Source: an uncultured Lachnospiraceae bacterium (GTDB taxonomy: Bacteria; Bacillota; Clostridia; Lachnospirales; Lachnospiraceae). From it: 64,000 nt of DNA. The stretch lies in NCBI GenBank assembly GCA_948441955.1, contig CAOJQZ010000004.1:1-64000 (forward strand), given 5' to 3'. The position numbers were made by a program, and so were the translations under genes. Below, one piece after another: positions 27,321 to 36,308 of this stretch. A model generated the notes under the pieces. The model did not search any database. It saw only the letters and a program-made list of their open reading frames with translations, and was not told the origin of the DNA. The stretch's first letter is position 1, and each line of letters starts with the position of its first letter.

Positions 27321-28655
27321 TTAGGGTTCAAAACGTTTCCGTTTCTTTAAGTATCGATATACATTTATACAGATAACAGCGGACAAAAGGGAGCCTAAGG
27401 GGGAAGAAAGCCCCATAGGAAACAGTGTGTCCGGGTAGAATCTGGAGGCCAGATAAGCGCCGGGTACTCTTACAAGGATGATGGAAGCGATATTGTGCAG
27501 GAAAGAGACAAGGGAGTATCCGTAGGCGGTAAAAAAACCGCTGAAGGTAAAGGAAACTGCCGCAAAGATGCAATCCGCCACATAGGATTTCAGATACTGG
27601 CTTCCATACATAATCACAATGGCCTCGTCTGTAAATAAGGACAAAACCGGTTCGGAAATAAACTGGCAGATCACCGTAAAGAGCACACCGAAACAAAGAG
27701 CGATGGAACAGCCGTATTTAAGAGTCCGGGCTGCCCTTTCAGGCTGCTTTGTGCCGATACACTGGGCGCATACAGCAGAAATGGAGGACAGCATACTGGA
27801 GGGGACCAGAAACAAAAAACCGATAATTTTCTCCACAACGCCCACAGAGGCGGCAATGTGGACTCCTCTGGAATTTGCAATAATCGTAATAACAATAAAG
27901 GATATCTGAATCAGTCCGTCCTGTATGCAGATAGGAAAACCGATTTTCAGCATATTCCCTATGGTTGGCTTATGTAAATGAAAATTTTCTTTTTTAACTA
28001 TAATTTGTTTTTTCCTTACAATAGCCGTGAAAGCAATCCCCACACTAATTATCTGGGACAGTACGGTTCCAAGGGCCGCTCCGGCGGCGTGCATATCAAA
28101 ATATCCGATAAACAGGTAATCCAGAGCAATATTAAAAAAGCAGGCAAATGCTACGAATACCATAGGACTTTTTGAATCTCCCAGTCCGCGGAAAACAGAG
28201 CTTATTACATTGTAAGCGGTAATAAAAGGAATTCCCATAAAACAGATGGCCAGATATAATTTTGTTTCCTGAACAGCTTCCGCAGGGGTAAGCATAACAG
28301 CTATGACAGGATTTATACATAACAGCAGTATTACCGTAAGAAGTAAGGAAACTGCCAGAAAGAGAAGGACTGTATTTCCAATGACAGTTCTTTTTTCATG
28401 TTCCTTCCTTTCTCCCACATATCGCCCGATCATGACAGTAGTTCCCATTGCCAGTCCCACAATCATGACCGTAAGCATGTGCATTACCTGACTTCCGATA
28501 GATACGCCCGAAAGTGACGCGGCCCCGTTATACTGTCCTACAATAAACAAATCGGCCATGCCGTAAAAGGTCTGTAAAAAATTAGAAATCAAAAATGGAA
28601 ATGAAAAGACAATTATATTTTTTAAGGCGCTTCCCTGTGTTAAATCCCGCTGCAT
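27321..28655 (-). CDS. MATE family efflux transporter
   Basis: 444 residues with about twelve membrane helices and the MATE start pattern ALKNIIVFSFPFLISNFLQ. It would export cationic or hydrophobic compounds using Na+ or H+; the substrate cannot be inferred. Its ATG follows AAAGGAGAG, and a good promoter lies between it and the LysR gene upstream on the same strand. It may still be functionally linked to that regulator. Confidence 0.9.
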   Translation of the reverse strand: MQRDLTQGSALKNIIVFSFPFLISNFLQTFYGMADLFIVGQYNGAASLSGVSIGSQVMHMLTVMIVGLAMGTTVMIGRYVGERKEHEKRTVIGNTVLLFLAVSLLLTVILLLCINPVIAVMLTPAEAVQETKLYLAICFMGIPFITAYNVISSVFRGLGDSKSPMVFVAFACFFNIALDYLFIGYFDMHAAGAALGTVLSQIISVGIAFTAIVRKKQIIVKKENFHLHKPTIGNMLKIGFPICIQDGLIQISFIVITIIANSRGVHIAASVGVVEKIIGFLFLVPSSMLSSISAVCAQCIGTKQPERAARTLKYGCSIALCFGVLFTVICQFISEPVLSLFTDEAIVIMYGSQYLKSYVADCIFAAVSFTFSGFFTAYGYSLVSFLHNIASIILVRVPGAYLASRFYPDTLFPMGLSSPLGSLLSAVICINVYRYLKKRKRFEP

Positions 28656-28680
28656 GATGAATCTCTCCTTTCGCCATGTA

Positions 28681-28709
28681 ATTATAATTCATAAACCGCT
28701 GTTTGTGAA
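28681..28709 (-). promoter_or_regulatory. Promoter of the MATE gene (TTCACA-17-TATAAT)
   Basis: On the minus strand, TTCACA (28704-28709) and TATAAT (28681-28686) are separated by 17 bp and lie just after the LysR terminator, so the exporter is independently transcribed. Confidence 0.65.
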
Positions 28710-28713
28710 ATAG

Positions 28714-28742
28714 AAAAAAGTGCTGTTACAAGCACTTTTTTT
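28714..28742 (-). terminator. Terminator after the LysR gene
   Basis: AAAAAAGTGCT and AGCACTTTTTTT arms around GTTACA; symmetric, so it can act on either strand. It begins at the stop codon of the LysR gene. Confidence 0.75.
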
Positions 28743-29597
28743 CATGAATATGTTCTAAATAACAGCCGTAAGGCTTCCGAGGGATTGCGTTTCAAACAGA
28801 TAAGCTTTTCCGTTTCCATAAATCTGCTGCCGGCTTCAAAGAATACAAGATTTTCTTCAGCCCTGATTTTTTCCTCCGGCAGAATGGAAAAACCACGGGA
28901 CAGGCTGAGCAGTAAAAGCTGCTTTGGAAATTCCTTTACAATAACGGTGTCGTGAAAGGTCTGGTGAAACCGGCCGTACAGCTCTTCCCTGCAGAAATTG
29001 TGATAATTCTCTTCCTTAGCCTTTGTAATAAAAGGGACATGGCTGATGACATTTTCAATGGTATGGTACTTGTGAATCAGTTCTTTGGAACAGACTAAGG
29101 AAACTTTAATGCATGCAAGGGGCAGCTCGTCAATCTGTTCACTGATGCTGTGATAAAATTCCAGCATATCGGGACATATGAAAGCGTCCAGCTTAGAGGA
29201 CTGCAAATCCTTAAGAAGTTTCTCTTCATCAGAAAAAATATAGGAAACGGAAACAGAAGGATATTTTTTTTTCGAAGGATTCAATGATTTTAAAATCCGT
29301 ATAATCCGTTGTCGCAACGCCAATATGTAATTCCCGGGTTTCCTCTTTTATGAGCTGCCGGCATAATCCCTGATACTGTAAAGAGATATTTTTCATTCCC
29401 TCATAGAACATTTGGCCCTGGCTTGTGAGCATAAGGTTTTTCTGATCCCGGATAAATAACCTGAGATGAAGCTCCTGCTCTAAGGTGGAGATATATTTAC
29501 TCATAGTGGTTTGTGCGATATGACACTCATGAGCGGCCCTTGTAAAATTTTTAAGCTCTGCCGCCTTGAAAAAATAATGTATTTTGTTTAGATCCAT
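28742..29597 (-). pseudogene. LysR-type regulator, frame broken at a run of nine A
   Basis: The first part (from 29597 down to about 29260) encodes a LysR winged helix: HYFFKAAELKNFTRAAHE, AQTTMSKYISTLEQELH. The frame then runs off after IIESFEKK. The effector-binding half continues in the +1 frame (YPSVSVSYIFSDEEKLL ... RGFSILPEEKI) to 28742. The switch lies on a coding-strand run of nine A at about 29263-29273; eight A would join the halves into one protein of about 284 residues. It could be a mutation, a sequencing error, phase variation or transcriptional slippage. It faces the hydrogenase gene across a palindrome. Confidence 0.85.
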
Positions 29598-29632
29598 TTT
29601 ATTTTAAACCTCATTTGTATGTGTGAACCGTA

Positions 29633-29669
29633 TTTATTATACATCAAAATGGTTGTAATGTATAATAAA
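29633..29669. promoter_or_regulatory. Perfect 12-bp inverted repeat, candidate LysR operator
   Basis: Arms TTTATTATACAT (29633-29644) and ATGTATAATAAA (29658-29669) are perfect complements with a 13-bp spacer, giving a dyad with LysR-type size. The left arm covers a minus-strand TATAAT for the LysR gene; the right end of the spacer overlaps the -35 box of the hydrogenase promoter. The position fits autoregulation plus control of the divergent gene. Confidence 0.65.
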
Positions 29670-29681
29670 ATAAAGTAAAAT
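29653..29681 (+). promoter_or_regulatory. Promoter of the [FeFe] hydrogenase gene (TTGTAA-17-TAAAAT)
   Basis: TTGTAA at 29653-29658, 17 bp spacer, TAAAAT at 29676-29681, 36 bases before the chosen start codon and overlapping the candidate operator. Confidence 0.6.
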
Positions 29682-29717
29682 AGTTATGTGAAGAAAATAA
29701 CAGGAGGAATATATGTT

Positions 29718-31226
29718 ATGATACGTGGATTGGATACGACAGTGAGAAGGATAAGAAGGAGGGTGTTTGAGGAGGTTGCGAGACTTGGATTTAAAGCAAA
29801 TGCCGAGACCCTTCATAATGATATGGAGGAGATTCCATACAGAATGGTAAATGATGAGACAAAGTACCGGGACAGTGTATACCGTGCCCGTTCAATCGTA
29901 AGGGAGCGTTTAAGGCTTGCGATGGGCCTGTCCCTCAGACCGGAGGACAAGCCGGTACACCTGACAGCGGGCGTGGAGGCCAGCAACATATCAGATAAAT
30001 ATTATGAGCCGCCGCTTATGCAGGTCATTCCTTCTGCATGTATGGCGTGTGAGGAGAAGGGCTATGAGGTCAGCAATATGTGCAAGGGCTGCCTTGCGCA
30101 TCCCTGTATGGAAGTATGTCCCAAGGGCGCTATCTCTATGGTAAATGGAAAGTCCTATATAGATCAGGAGAAATGTATCAAATGCGGCAAGTGTAAATCA
30201 GCATGTCCTTATGACGCTATTTCCAAGAAGGAGCGTCCCTGCCAGCAGGCGTGCGGCGTAGGGGCCATTGAATCTGACGCCCAGGGACGGGCAAAGATTA
30301 ATAATGATAAATGTGTTTCCTGCGGTATGTGTATGGTAAACTGCCCCTTTGGCGCGATTTCTGATAAGTCGCAGATTTTCCAGCTTGCCCGGGCTCTGGC
30401 CGAGGGTGATGAGATTGTAGCAGAGATTGCGCCGGCATATGCAGGCCAGTTCGGAGATAATATTACCCCGAGAAATTTAAAGGCGGCTCTTCAGGAGCTG
30501 GGCTTCTCTGAATTTTACGAGGTTGCGTTAGGGGCTGATATCGGCGCGGTGGCAGAGGCGCATCATTATGTAAATAAAGTGACGACAGGGGAGCTTCCGT
30601 TTCTTCTTACTTCCTGCTGTCCGTCCTGGGCGATGCTGGCGAAGATTTATTTTCCGGATTTGGTAGATCAGGTATCACAGGAGCTGACGCCTATGGTTGC
30701 AACCGCCCGCACGATTAAAAAGGAACATCCTAATGCAAAGGTTGTATTTATCGGGCCCTGCGCGGCTAAGAAGCTGGAGGCCATGAGGCGTACTGTAAGA
30801 AGCGATGTGGACTTTGTCATTACTTTTGAGGAACTGCAGGCTATGTTTGACGCAAAGGATATTGATCTCACAAAATATGAAGCCGAGTCCTCCTTCCACA
30901 ACGCGACAGGTGCAGGACGCGGTTATGCGGTTGCAGGCGGCGTCGCAGAGGCCATTGAGAAATGCATCAGGGAATATTATCCGGGAACAGAGGTAAATAT
31001 TGAGCACGCAGAAGGCCTTGCTGAGTGCAAGAAGGTGCTTGCTCTTGCAAAAGCCGGAAAGATGAACGGCTGCCTTATAGAAGGCATGGGCTGTCCTGGA
31101 GGCTGTGTGGCAGGAGCCGGAACGAACATACCGGTGGCAAAAGCGCAGAAGAAGATTAAAGATTTTGTGAAGGCATCCACAACCCCAATTCCGCCGAAGG
31201 AGCTGGAGGAGATTGAGCTGAAATAA
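29718..31226 (+). CDS. Monomeric [FeFe] hydrogenase with ferredoxin-type clusters
   Basis: 502 residues. After about 110 N-terminal residues come Cys-rich [4Fe-4S] motifs (CKGCLAHPCMEVCP, CIKCGKCKSACP, CVSCGMCMVNCP). The H-cluster domain has L1 TSCCPSW (Cys300, Cys301), L2 GPCAAKK (Cys348) and L3 EGMGCPGGC (Cys459, Cys463). L2 lacks the Met of the usual MPCxxK, and L3 lacks the GGGQ ending, so it looks like a group B enzyme. It should couple ferredoxin to proton reduction or H2 oxidation. ATG 29718 follows AGGAGG by 10 bases. No maturase or diaphorase genes are adjacent. Confidence 0.9.
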   Translation: MIRGLDTTVRRIRRRVFEEVARLGFKANAETLHNDMEEIPYRMVNDETKYRDSVYRARSIVRERLRLAMGLSLRPEDKPVHLTAGVEASNISDKYYEPPLMQVIPSACMACEEKGYEVSNMCKGCLAHPCMEVCPKGAISMVNGKSYIDQEKCIKCGKCKSACPYDAISKKERPCQQACGVGAIESDAQGRAKINNDKCVSCGMCMVNCPFGAISDKSQIFQLARALAEGDEIVAEIAPAYAGQFGDNITPRNLKAALQELGFSEFYEVALGADIGAVAEAHHYVNKVTTGELPFLLTSCCPSWAMLAKIYFPDLVDQVSQELTPMVATARTIKKEHPNAKVVFIGPCAAKKLEAMRRTVRSDVDFVITFEELQAMFDAKDIDLTKYEAESSFHNATGAGRGYAVAGGVAEAIEKCIREYYPGTEVNIEHAEGLAECKKVLALAKAGKMNGCLIEGMGCPGGCVAGAGTNIPVAKAQKKIKDFVKASTTPIPPKELEEIELK

Positions 31227-31245
31227 ATGGTAAACGAGACAGGAT

Positions 31246-31267
31246 CCCGCCGTTGACAAACGGCGGG
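31246..31267 (+). terminator. GC-rich hairpin after the hydrogenase gene
   Basis: CCCGCCGTT and AACGGCGGG with a 4-base loop; the following tract is only weakly T-rich (GTTGTCATT). It may terminate the hydrogenase transcript, but it also contains the -35 box of the alaS promoter. Confidence 0.5.
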
Positions 31268-31281
31268 GTTGTCATTATAAT
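31253..31281 (+). promoter_or_regulatory. Perfect consensus promoter of alaS (TTGACA-17-TATAAT)
   Basis: TTGACA at 31253-31258 and TATAAT at 31276-31281 with a 17 bp spacer, 12 of 12 consensus bases. The -35 box lies across the loop and inner stem of the GC-rich hairpin. The leader to the alaS ATG is only about 50 bases and carries a direct repeat TTAAGGCC at 31301 and 31310. Confidence 0.85.
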
Positions 31282-31338
31282 TAGAAAATAGTTGTAGATT
31301 TTAAGGCCTTTAAGGCCCTGTTATATGAGGAGGAAATC

Positions 31339-33975
31339 ATGCAGAAATACGGAGTAAATCAACTTAGAAAAATGTTTCTTGAATTTTTCGAAAGCAAGGA
31401 GCATCTTGCGATGAAAAGCTTTTCACTGGTGCCCCATAACGATAAGAGCCTGCTTCTTATCAATTCCGGTATGGCGCCTCTGAAGCCATATTTCACAGGG
31501 GAGGAAATTCCGCCGAAGAGACGGGTGACTACCTGCCAGAAATGTATCCGTACCGGAGATATTGACAATGTGGGTAAGACTGACCGTCACGGAACATTTT
31601 TTGAAATGCTTGGGAACTTTTCCTTCGGAGATTATTTCAAGAGAGAGTCGATTCACTGGACCTGGGAGTTTTTAACAGAGGTAGTGGGTTTAGATCCGGA
31701 AAGGCTTTATCCGTCGGTTTATCTTGAGGATGACGAGGCGTGGGAAATTTGGAACAAGGAGATTGGGATTGCTCCGGAAAGAATCTTCCGTTTCGGCAAG
31801 GAGGATAATTTCTGGGAGCATGGTTCCGGTCCCTGCGGACCCTGCTCAGAGGTGTATTATGACCGCGGGGAGAAATACGGCTGCGGGAAGCCGGACTGTA
31901 CTGTAGGCTGTGAATGCGACCGCTATATGGAAATCTGGAACAATGTATTTACCCAGTTTGATAATGACGGACATAATCATTATACGGAGCTTGAACAGAA
32001 AAATATTGATACCGGCATGGGCCTTGAACGGCTGGCATGCATTGTGCAGGATGTAGATTCTATGTTTGATGTGGACACCTTGCATGCCCTGCGGGAGCAT
32101 GTATGTAAGCTGGCAGGGGCAGAGTATGGAAAGGACGAAGATACGGATGTTTCCATCCGTGTCATTACGGATCATATCCGTTCCGTTACCTTTATGATTT
32201 CAGACGGAATTCTGCCGTCCAACAGCGGGCGGGGTTATGTGTTACGGCGCCTTTTAAGGAGGGCAAGCCGTCACGGAAGGCTTCTCGGCATTGACAGAGC
32301 ATTTCTTGTGGAGCTTTCCAGGACAGTAATTGAAGGCTCCAAGGACGGTTATCCAGAGCTGGAGGAAAAAAAGGATTTTATATTCAAGGTTATTGCAAAG
32401 GAGGAAGAGCAGTTTAACAAGACCATTGACCAGGGCCTTTCCATTCTTGCGGGAATTGAAGCGGAGATGGAGAAAAAGAAAGAGAAGGTTCTTTCCGGAG
32501 AAGAGGCCTTCCGTCTTTATGATACTTACGGTTTCCCGGTAGATCTGACTATCGAGATCCTTGGGGAAAAAGGATTATCTATTGATGAGGAAGGATTTAA
32601 GAAAGCTGTAGAAGAGCAGAAGCAAAAAGCGAAGGGAACCTTTGGAGAGCACAGCTACAGCGGACGTGAGGCAAGTGTTTATGATGAGATAGACGCTTCG
32701 GTTACCAGTACATTTGTGGGATATGATCATCTTGAGGCAGATGCAAAAGTTACCGTGCTTACAACGGATACGGAGATTGTAGAGGCATTATCTGACGGAG
32801 ACGAGGGAACCGTTCTAACAGAGCAGACTCCTTTTTATGCCACAAGCGGCGGTCAGGAGGCAGACACCGGCAAAATAACAGGAGAGGATTTCCTGTTCGA
32901 GGTGGAGGATACCGTGAAGCTGCCGGGAGGAAAGATCGGCCACAGGGGACGGGTTACAAAGGGCATGGTGAAGACAGGAGATGTGGTAACCTTAAAGGTA
33001 GACGCTGAAAAGAGGGCTCTTTCTGCCAATAACCACAGCGCCACCCACCTGCTTCAGAAGGCGCTTCGCATGGTGCTTGGAAACCATGTGGAGCAGGCAG
33101 GCTCTTCTGTAAATGCAGACAGACTCAGGTTTGACTTCACACACTTTTCTGCCATGAGCCAGGATGAGATAGAGAGGGTGGAAAAGATTGTCAATGATCA
33201 GATAATGAAGGCTCTTCCGGTTACGGCAGAGAATATGCCCATTGAGGAGGCAAGAAAGACCGGAGCGGCGGCCCTTTTCGGGGAGAAATACGGAGACATC
33301 GTCCGTGTGGTAAGCATGGGAGAATTCTCAAAAGAGTTCTGCGGCGGTACACATGTGGCAAATACAGGTGTGATTACAGCATTTAAGATTATTTCCGAAA
33401 CAGGCGTGGCAGCAGGCGTCAGGCGTATCGAGGCCCTTACTGCCAAGGGACTTATGAAATACTATTATGAGCTTGAGGAGAGGCTCATAGAGCTTTCGAA
33501 GCTTGTGAAGGCAAAGCCGGAGCAGCTTTCAGAGAGAATCAGCCGCCTTTTGGCGGAAAATAAAGCGCTTTCTTCAGAGGTGGAGAGCTTAAAGAGCAAG
33601 ATGGCCAAGGACTCTATGGGAGATATTATGAAGCAGGTTACAGAGGTAAAGGGAGTAAAGCTTCTTGCCGCTAAGGTTGAAGGAGTGGATATGAACGGCC
33701 TTCGTGACTTAGGCGACAGTCTGAAGGAAAAGCTGGGCGAGAGTGTGATTGTTCTTGCCTCGTCAGTGGACGGAAAAGTATCCCTTATGGCAATGGCGGC
33801 AAAAGAGGCAGTAGAAAAGGGAGCACACGCAGGAAATCTTATTAAGGAAATCGCGGCGCTGGTTGGCGGAGGCGGAGGCGGACGTCCGAACATGGCCCAG
33901 GCCGGCGGCAAAAAGCCGGAAGGGATTGACGATGCTATTGCGAAAGTAAGGGATATACTGAAGGCACAAATATAA
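31339..33975 (+). CDS. alaS: Alanyl-tRNA synthetase
   Basis: 878 residues, full length. Class II catalytic core with KCIRTGDIDNVGKTDRH-type motif region and GRGYVLRRLLRRASRHGR, then the editing domain with HSATHLL zinc ligands and CGGTH, a coiled coil, and a C-terminal DHHA1 domain with the GGGGGGRPNMAQAGG glycine motif. It charges tRNA-Ala and hydrolyses misacylated Ser/Gly-tRNA-Ala. AGGAGG precedes the ATG. The leader is too short for a T-box riboswitch. Confidence 0.97.
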   Translation: MQKYGVNQLRKMFLEFFESKEHLAMKSFSLVPHNDKSLLLINSGMAPLKPYFTGEEIPPKRRVTTCQKCIRTGDIDNVGKTDRHGTFFEMLGNFSFGDYFKRESIHWTWEFLTEVVGLDPERLYPSVYLEDDEAWEIWNKEIGIAPERIFRFGKEDNFWEHGSGPCGPCSEVYYDRGEKYGCGKPDCTVGCECDRYMEIWNNVFTQFDNDGHNHYTELEQKNIDTGMGLERLACIVQDVDSMFDVDTLHALREHVCKLAGAEYGKDEDTDVSIRVITDHIRSVTFMISDGILPSNSGRGYVLRRLLRRASRHGRLLGIDRAFLVELSRTVIEGSKDGYPELEEKKDFIFKVIAKEEEQFNKTIDQGLSILAGIEAEMEKKKEKVLSGEEAFRLYDTYGFPVDLTIEILGEKGLSIDEEGFKKAVEEQKQKAKGTFGEHSYSGREASVYDEIDASVTSTFVGYDHLEADAKVTVLTTDTEIVEALSDGDEGTVLTEQTPFYATSGGQEADTGKITGEDFLFEVEDTVKLPGGKIGHRGRVTKGMVKTGDVVTLKVDAEKRALSANNHSATHLLQKALRMVLGNHVEQAGSSVNADRLRFDFTHFSAMSQDEIERVEKIVNDQIMKALPVTAENMPIEEARKTGAAALFGEKYGDIVRVVSMGEFSKEFCGGTHVANTGVITAFKIISETGVAAGVRRIEALTAKGLMKYYYELEERLIELSKLVKAKPEQLSERISRLLAENKALSSEVESLKSKMAKDSMGDIMKQVTEVKGVKLLAAKVEGVDMNGLRDLGDSLKEKLGESVIVLASSVDGKVSLMAMAAKEAVEKGAHAGNLIKEIAALVGGGGGGRPNMAQAGGKKPEGIDDAIAKVRDILKAQI

Positions 33976-33993
33976 GATAAAGATACCATTTTT

Positions 33994-34041
33994 GCAGGGG
34001 TTATGGAAGCGTTACAGTTCATTCATAGCCCTTGCTTTTTT
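33994..34041 (+). terminator. Terminator after alaS
   Basis: Stem GCAGGGGTTATG with CATAGCCCTTGC (two G-T pairs) and six T after it, just downstream of the alaS stop codon. Confidence 0.75.
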
Positions 34042-34296
34042 GTGCGCAATATGGAAATCAATAAAATTTTTAAAGAAATCTCAAAAAAAGTCTCGACAAA
34101 ATATTGTGAAGGTAGTACAATTGTCTTGAAATAAAATAAAAATTAAATTGTTATCGGAAATGTCTGATTTGATTTTGATAAGTCTGATATTTTTAAATAC
34201 GGGAGGTGAATACCGATGGTTTTCTAATAAATGAATAAAAGGAGTGAAATACCGGTTGCTGCGAACAGAGTTTATGTATAGCGTAAAGGGGGAAAA
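34042..34296 (+). other. AT-rich gap before the YkvI-type permease gene, with two mini-ORFs
   Basis: No standard gene is seen. Weak promoter candidates are TTGTCT at 34121 with TAAATT at 34144. Behind a good GGGAGGTG site a three-codon ORF (Met-Val-Phe, 34216-34227) occurs, followed at 34231-34281 by a 16-residue ORF with GGAGTG inside it. The two sites share a related GGAG/TGAA-ATACCG sequence, as if duplicated. This may be a translated leader or decay. No TPP riboswitch core was recognised. Confidence 0.45.
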
Positions 34297-35399
34297 ATGA
34301 ATAAACAGAATTCAAAAAAGGCCGATGGGAAAGTAATATTCAGCATCATTGGCGCTACAATAGCTTTTGGGATTGGCTCTGGTTTTGCTACAGGGCAGGA
34401 AATTATGCAGTATTATGCATCGTACGGATGGTGGTGTTTTGGTACGGCGCTTGTTTTTATGATTATCACGATCTATACGATTTTCAGTTATTCCGCTGCG
34501 GGCCACTATCAAAAGTTTGAAAAAAACTATCTGATATTTGATTATTACTGCGGTCCTGTTATTGGAAGATTCTTTGATTATTTTGCAGCATTTTTTTGTT
34601 ATATGTCGTTTGCCGTTATGCTTGCCGGGTCGTCGGCCCTGCTGCATGAGCAATGGGGCGTGCCTGATTATATCGGAGGAATTATTATTGCAGTTCTTGC
34701 AGGAACGGCAGTGATATTTGGCTTGAACGGCGTAGTAAATGTAATTGGAAAATTGGTCCCGTCATGATTGTTTTTTCCATTATTGTGGCCATATATTCGT
34801 TAATATCTACGGCGGGAAATATTCCTGAAAATATCAGCATGATAAATTCGGGGCAGGTTGAAGTTATGAGAGCCGGAAATAATTGGTTTATGGCAGGCCT
34901 GTCGTACGGAGGATTTGTATTGTTATGGTTTGCATCCTTTGTAACTCAGCTTGCCAGGGAACATAGCTTGAAAGAGGTTTATACAGGAGTGTGCTGCGGC
35001 CAGCTTATAACAAATTCCTGCGGCGTTGTTCTGGCGTTTGCTTTGATAGGCAGTATAACACAGGTTGCCGGCACGCAAATTCCAAATTTAGTCTTGGCGA
35101 CCAATATCGCTCCAGGACTTTCCTATGTTTTTGCAATCATTATTTTCATAGCAGTATTTTCGTCAGCCGCGCCGCTGCTCTGGACAAGCGTCCAGAGGCT
35201 GGCTTCTGAAGGGACGGCAAAATATAAAGCTATAACGATTATACTTGTAATAGCGGCTTTGGTTATTGCCTTCTTTGTCCCATTTAACAGACTAATGAAC
35301 ATCTGCTATGTGATTAATGGTTACGGCGGATTTATTCTTGTGGTATTTATGCTGGTTAAAGATGTAAAAACATATATCATACGAAAAGAGCATAAATGA
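34297..35399 (+). pseudogene. YkvI-like membrane permease, split by a 1-base frameshift
   Basis: The first half (34297-34767) begins FSIIGATIAFGIGSGFATGQEIMQ, typical of YkvI/COG3949 proteins, and ends at KLVPS. The second half (34764-35399) continues in the -1 frame with MIVFSIIVAIYSL and about five more membrane helices. A fifth A in the run at about 34750-34753 would restore GKIGPVMIVF and give one protein of about 366 residues. The halves overlap in an ATGA arrangement, so a coupled two-piece product is conceivable, but a frameshift is more likely. RBS GGGGG precedes the first ATG. The substrate is unknown. Confidence 0.8.
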
Positions 35400-35438
35400 C
35401 GTATGGTTTAATAAAATATTGTGAGGAGGACGAAATAC

Positions 35439-36155
35439 ATGGCTTTTTATGAAGATAAGGTTATACCAATTCTGAAAAAAACAAGTACCGCTATGCAGGC
35501 AACGCCTCATATGCAGGATATTTTAAATGGCACAGTGCCTGACGAACGGTTCAAATTTCAAATACTGCAGAATCATCAATATCTTTTGGACTATGTAAGA
35601 TGCTGGGCAGTGGGACTTTCAAAATGCACTTGTTATGAAGAGATGAAAGAATGGTATCCGATTGTTAAAAGAACATTTGAAAAAACGATAGAAATGAATC
35701 GTGAATTCTGGGCGAAAGAAATAGGCGTATCTCTTGAAGAAATGGACGCTGTTATTCAAGCTCCGGGGAAACGGGCGTATACGTCCTTTCAGCTTATGTG
35801 TGCGGAGCAGGGAGGGCTGGCGGAGAATCTTATGGCATCTCATCCCTGTAATGCTTTGTATATGTACTTTGCAGAGGACATGCTTCCAAAATGTACTCTG
35901 CCAAAAGAGCACAAGTCGTATATTTGGCTGGCGTATTATGTAAGCGATGGATATAAGGAAATTGTTGAAACAGAAGCACGTATGATAAAGAAGCTATGCG
36001 ATCACAAAACAGAGAGGGAACAGGCGAAATTGCTTGAAATTCTTGCAACAAGCTGCAATTATGAGGTTATGCAGTTTACGGAATTATATTATGAAATGAA
36101 AACGTGGCCTTTGGATGATATATTTCCGGCGAAGTTCACCACAATTGCAGAATGA
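35439..36155 (+). CDS. TenA/thiaminase II family protein
   Basis: 238 residues, an all-helical TenA fold by pattern: ILQNHQYLLDYVRCWAVGLSKC near residues 40-60 (quoted in part), MCAEQGGLAENLM in the middle, and a C-terminal YEVMQFTELYY region. TenA enzymes hydrolyse aminopyrimidine derivatives in thiamine salvage, while other members have unrelated amine-binding roles. The start follows GAGGAGG. It is 39 bp after the broken permease gene, so uptake and processing of one compound is possible. Thiamine genes are not nearby, so the exact role is open. Confidence 0.75.
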   Translation: MAFYEDKVIPILKKTSTAMQATPHMQDILNGTVPDERFKFQILQNHQYLLDYVRCWAVGLSKCTCYEEMKEWYPIVKRTFEKTIEMNREFWAKEIGVSLEEMDAVIQAPGKRAYTSFQLMCAEQGGLAENLMASHPCNALYMYFAEDMLPKCTLPKEHKSYIWLAYYVSDGYKEIVETEARMIKKLCDHKTEREQAKLLEILATSCNYEVMQFTELYYEMKTWPLDDIFPAKFTTIAE

Positions 36156-36203
36156 TAACCGCCTGTAATTATTGTCAATTGTCCGTAATTTTCCAAAAAA
36201 ATG

Positions 36204-36231
36204 TTGACGTAGGCTAAATATGTGATATAAT
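36204..36231 (+). promoter_or_regulatory. rpsU promoter (TTGACG-16-TATAAT)
   Basis: TTGACG at 36204-36209 and TATAAT at 36226-36231, with a TGTGA extension just before the -10. Confidence 0.75.
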
Positions 36232-36308
36232 CTTATGTAGTGCAGTAAATATACCCGAACAGTCGTATGATGCACAATATAGGACTGGAGGGGAGGTTAG
36301 GTGAGTCT

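Noticed and set aside
31282..31338. T-box riboswitch before alaS
   Set aside because: The leader from the consensus promoter to the start codon is only about 50 bases and has no AGGGTGG-type T-box or specifier stem.
34042..34296. TPP riboswitch before the permease-TenA genes
   Set aside because: No CTGAGA core or second conserved helix motif was found in the gap.
34744..34767. Programmed -1 frameshift joining the permease halves
   Set aside because: In the zero frame the site reads GGA AAA TTG; this does not form an X XXY YYZ slippery heptamer, and no clear downstream stimulator was seen.
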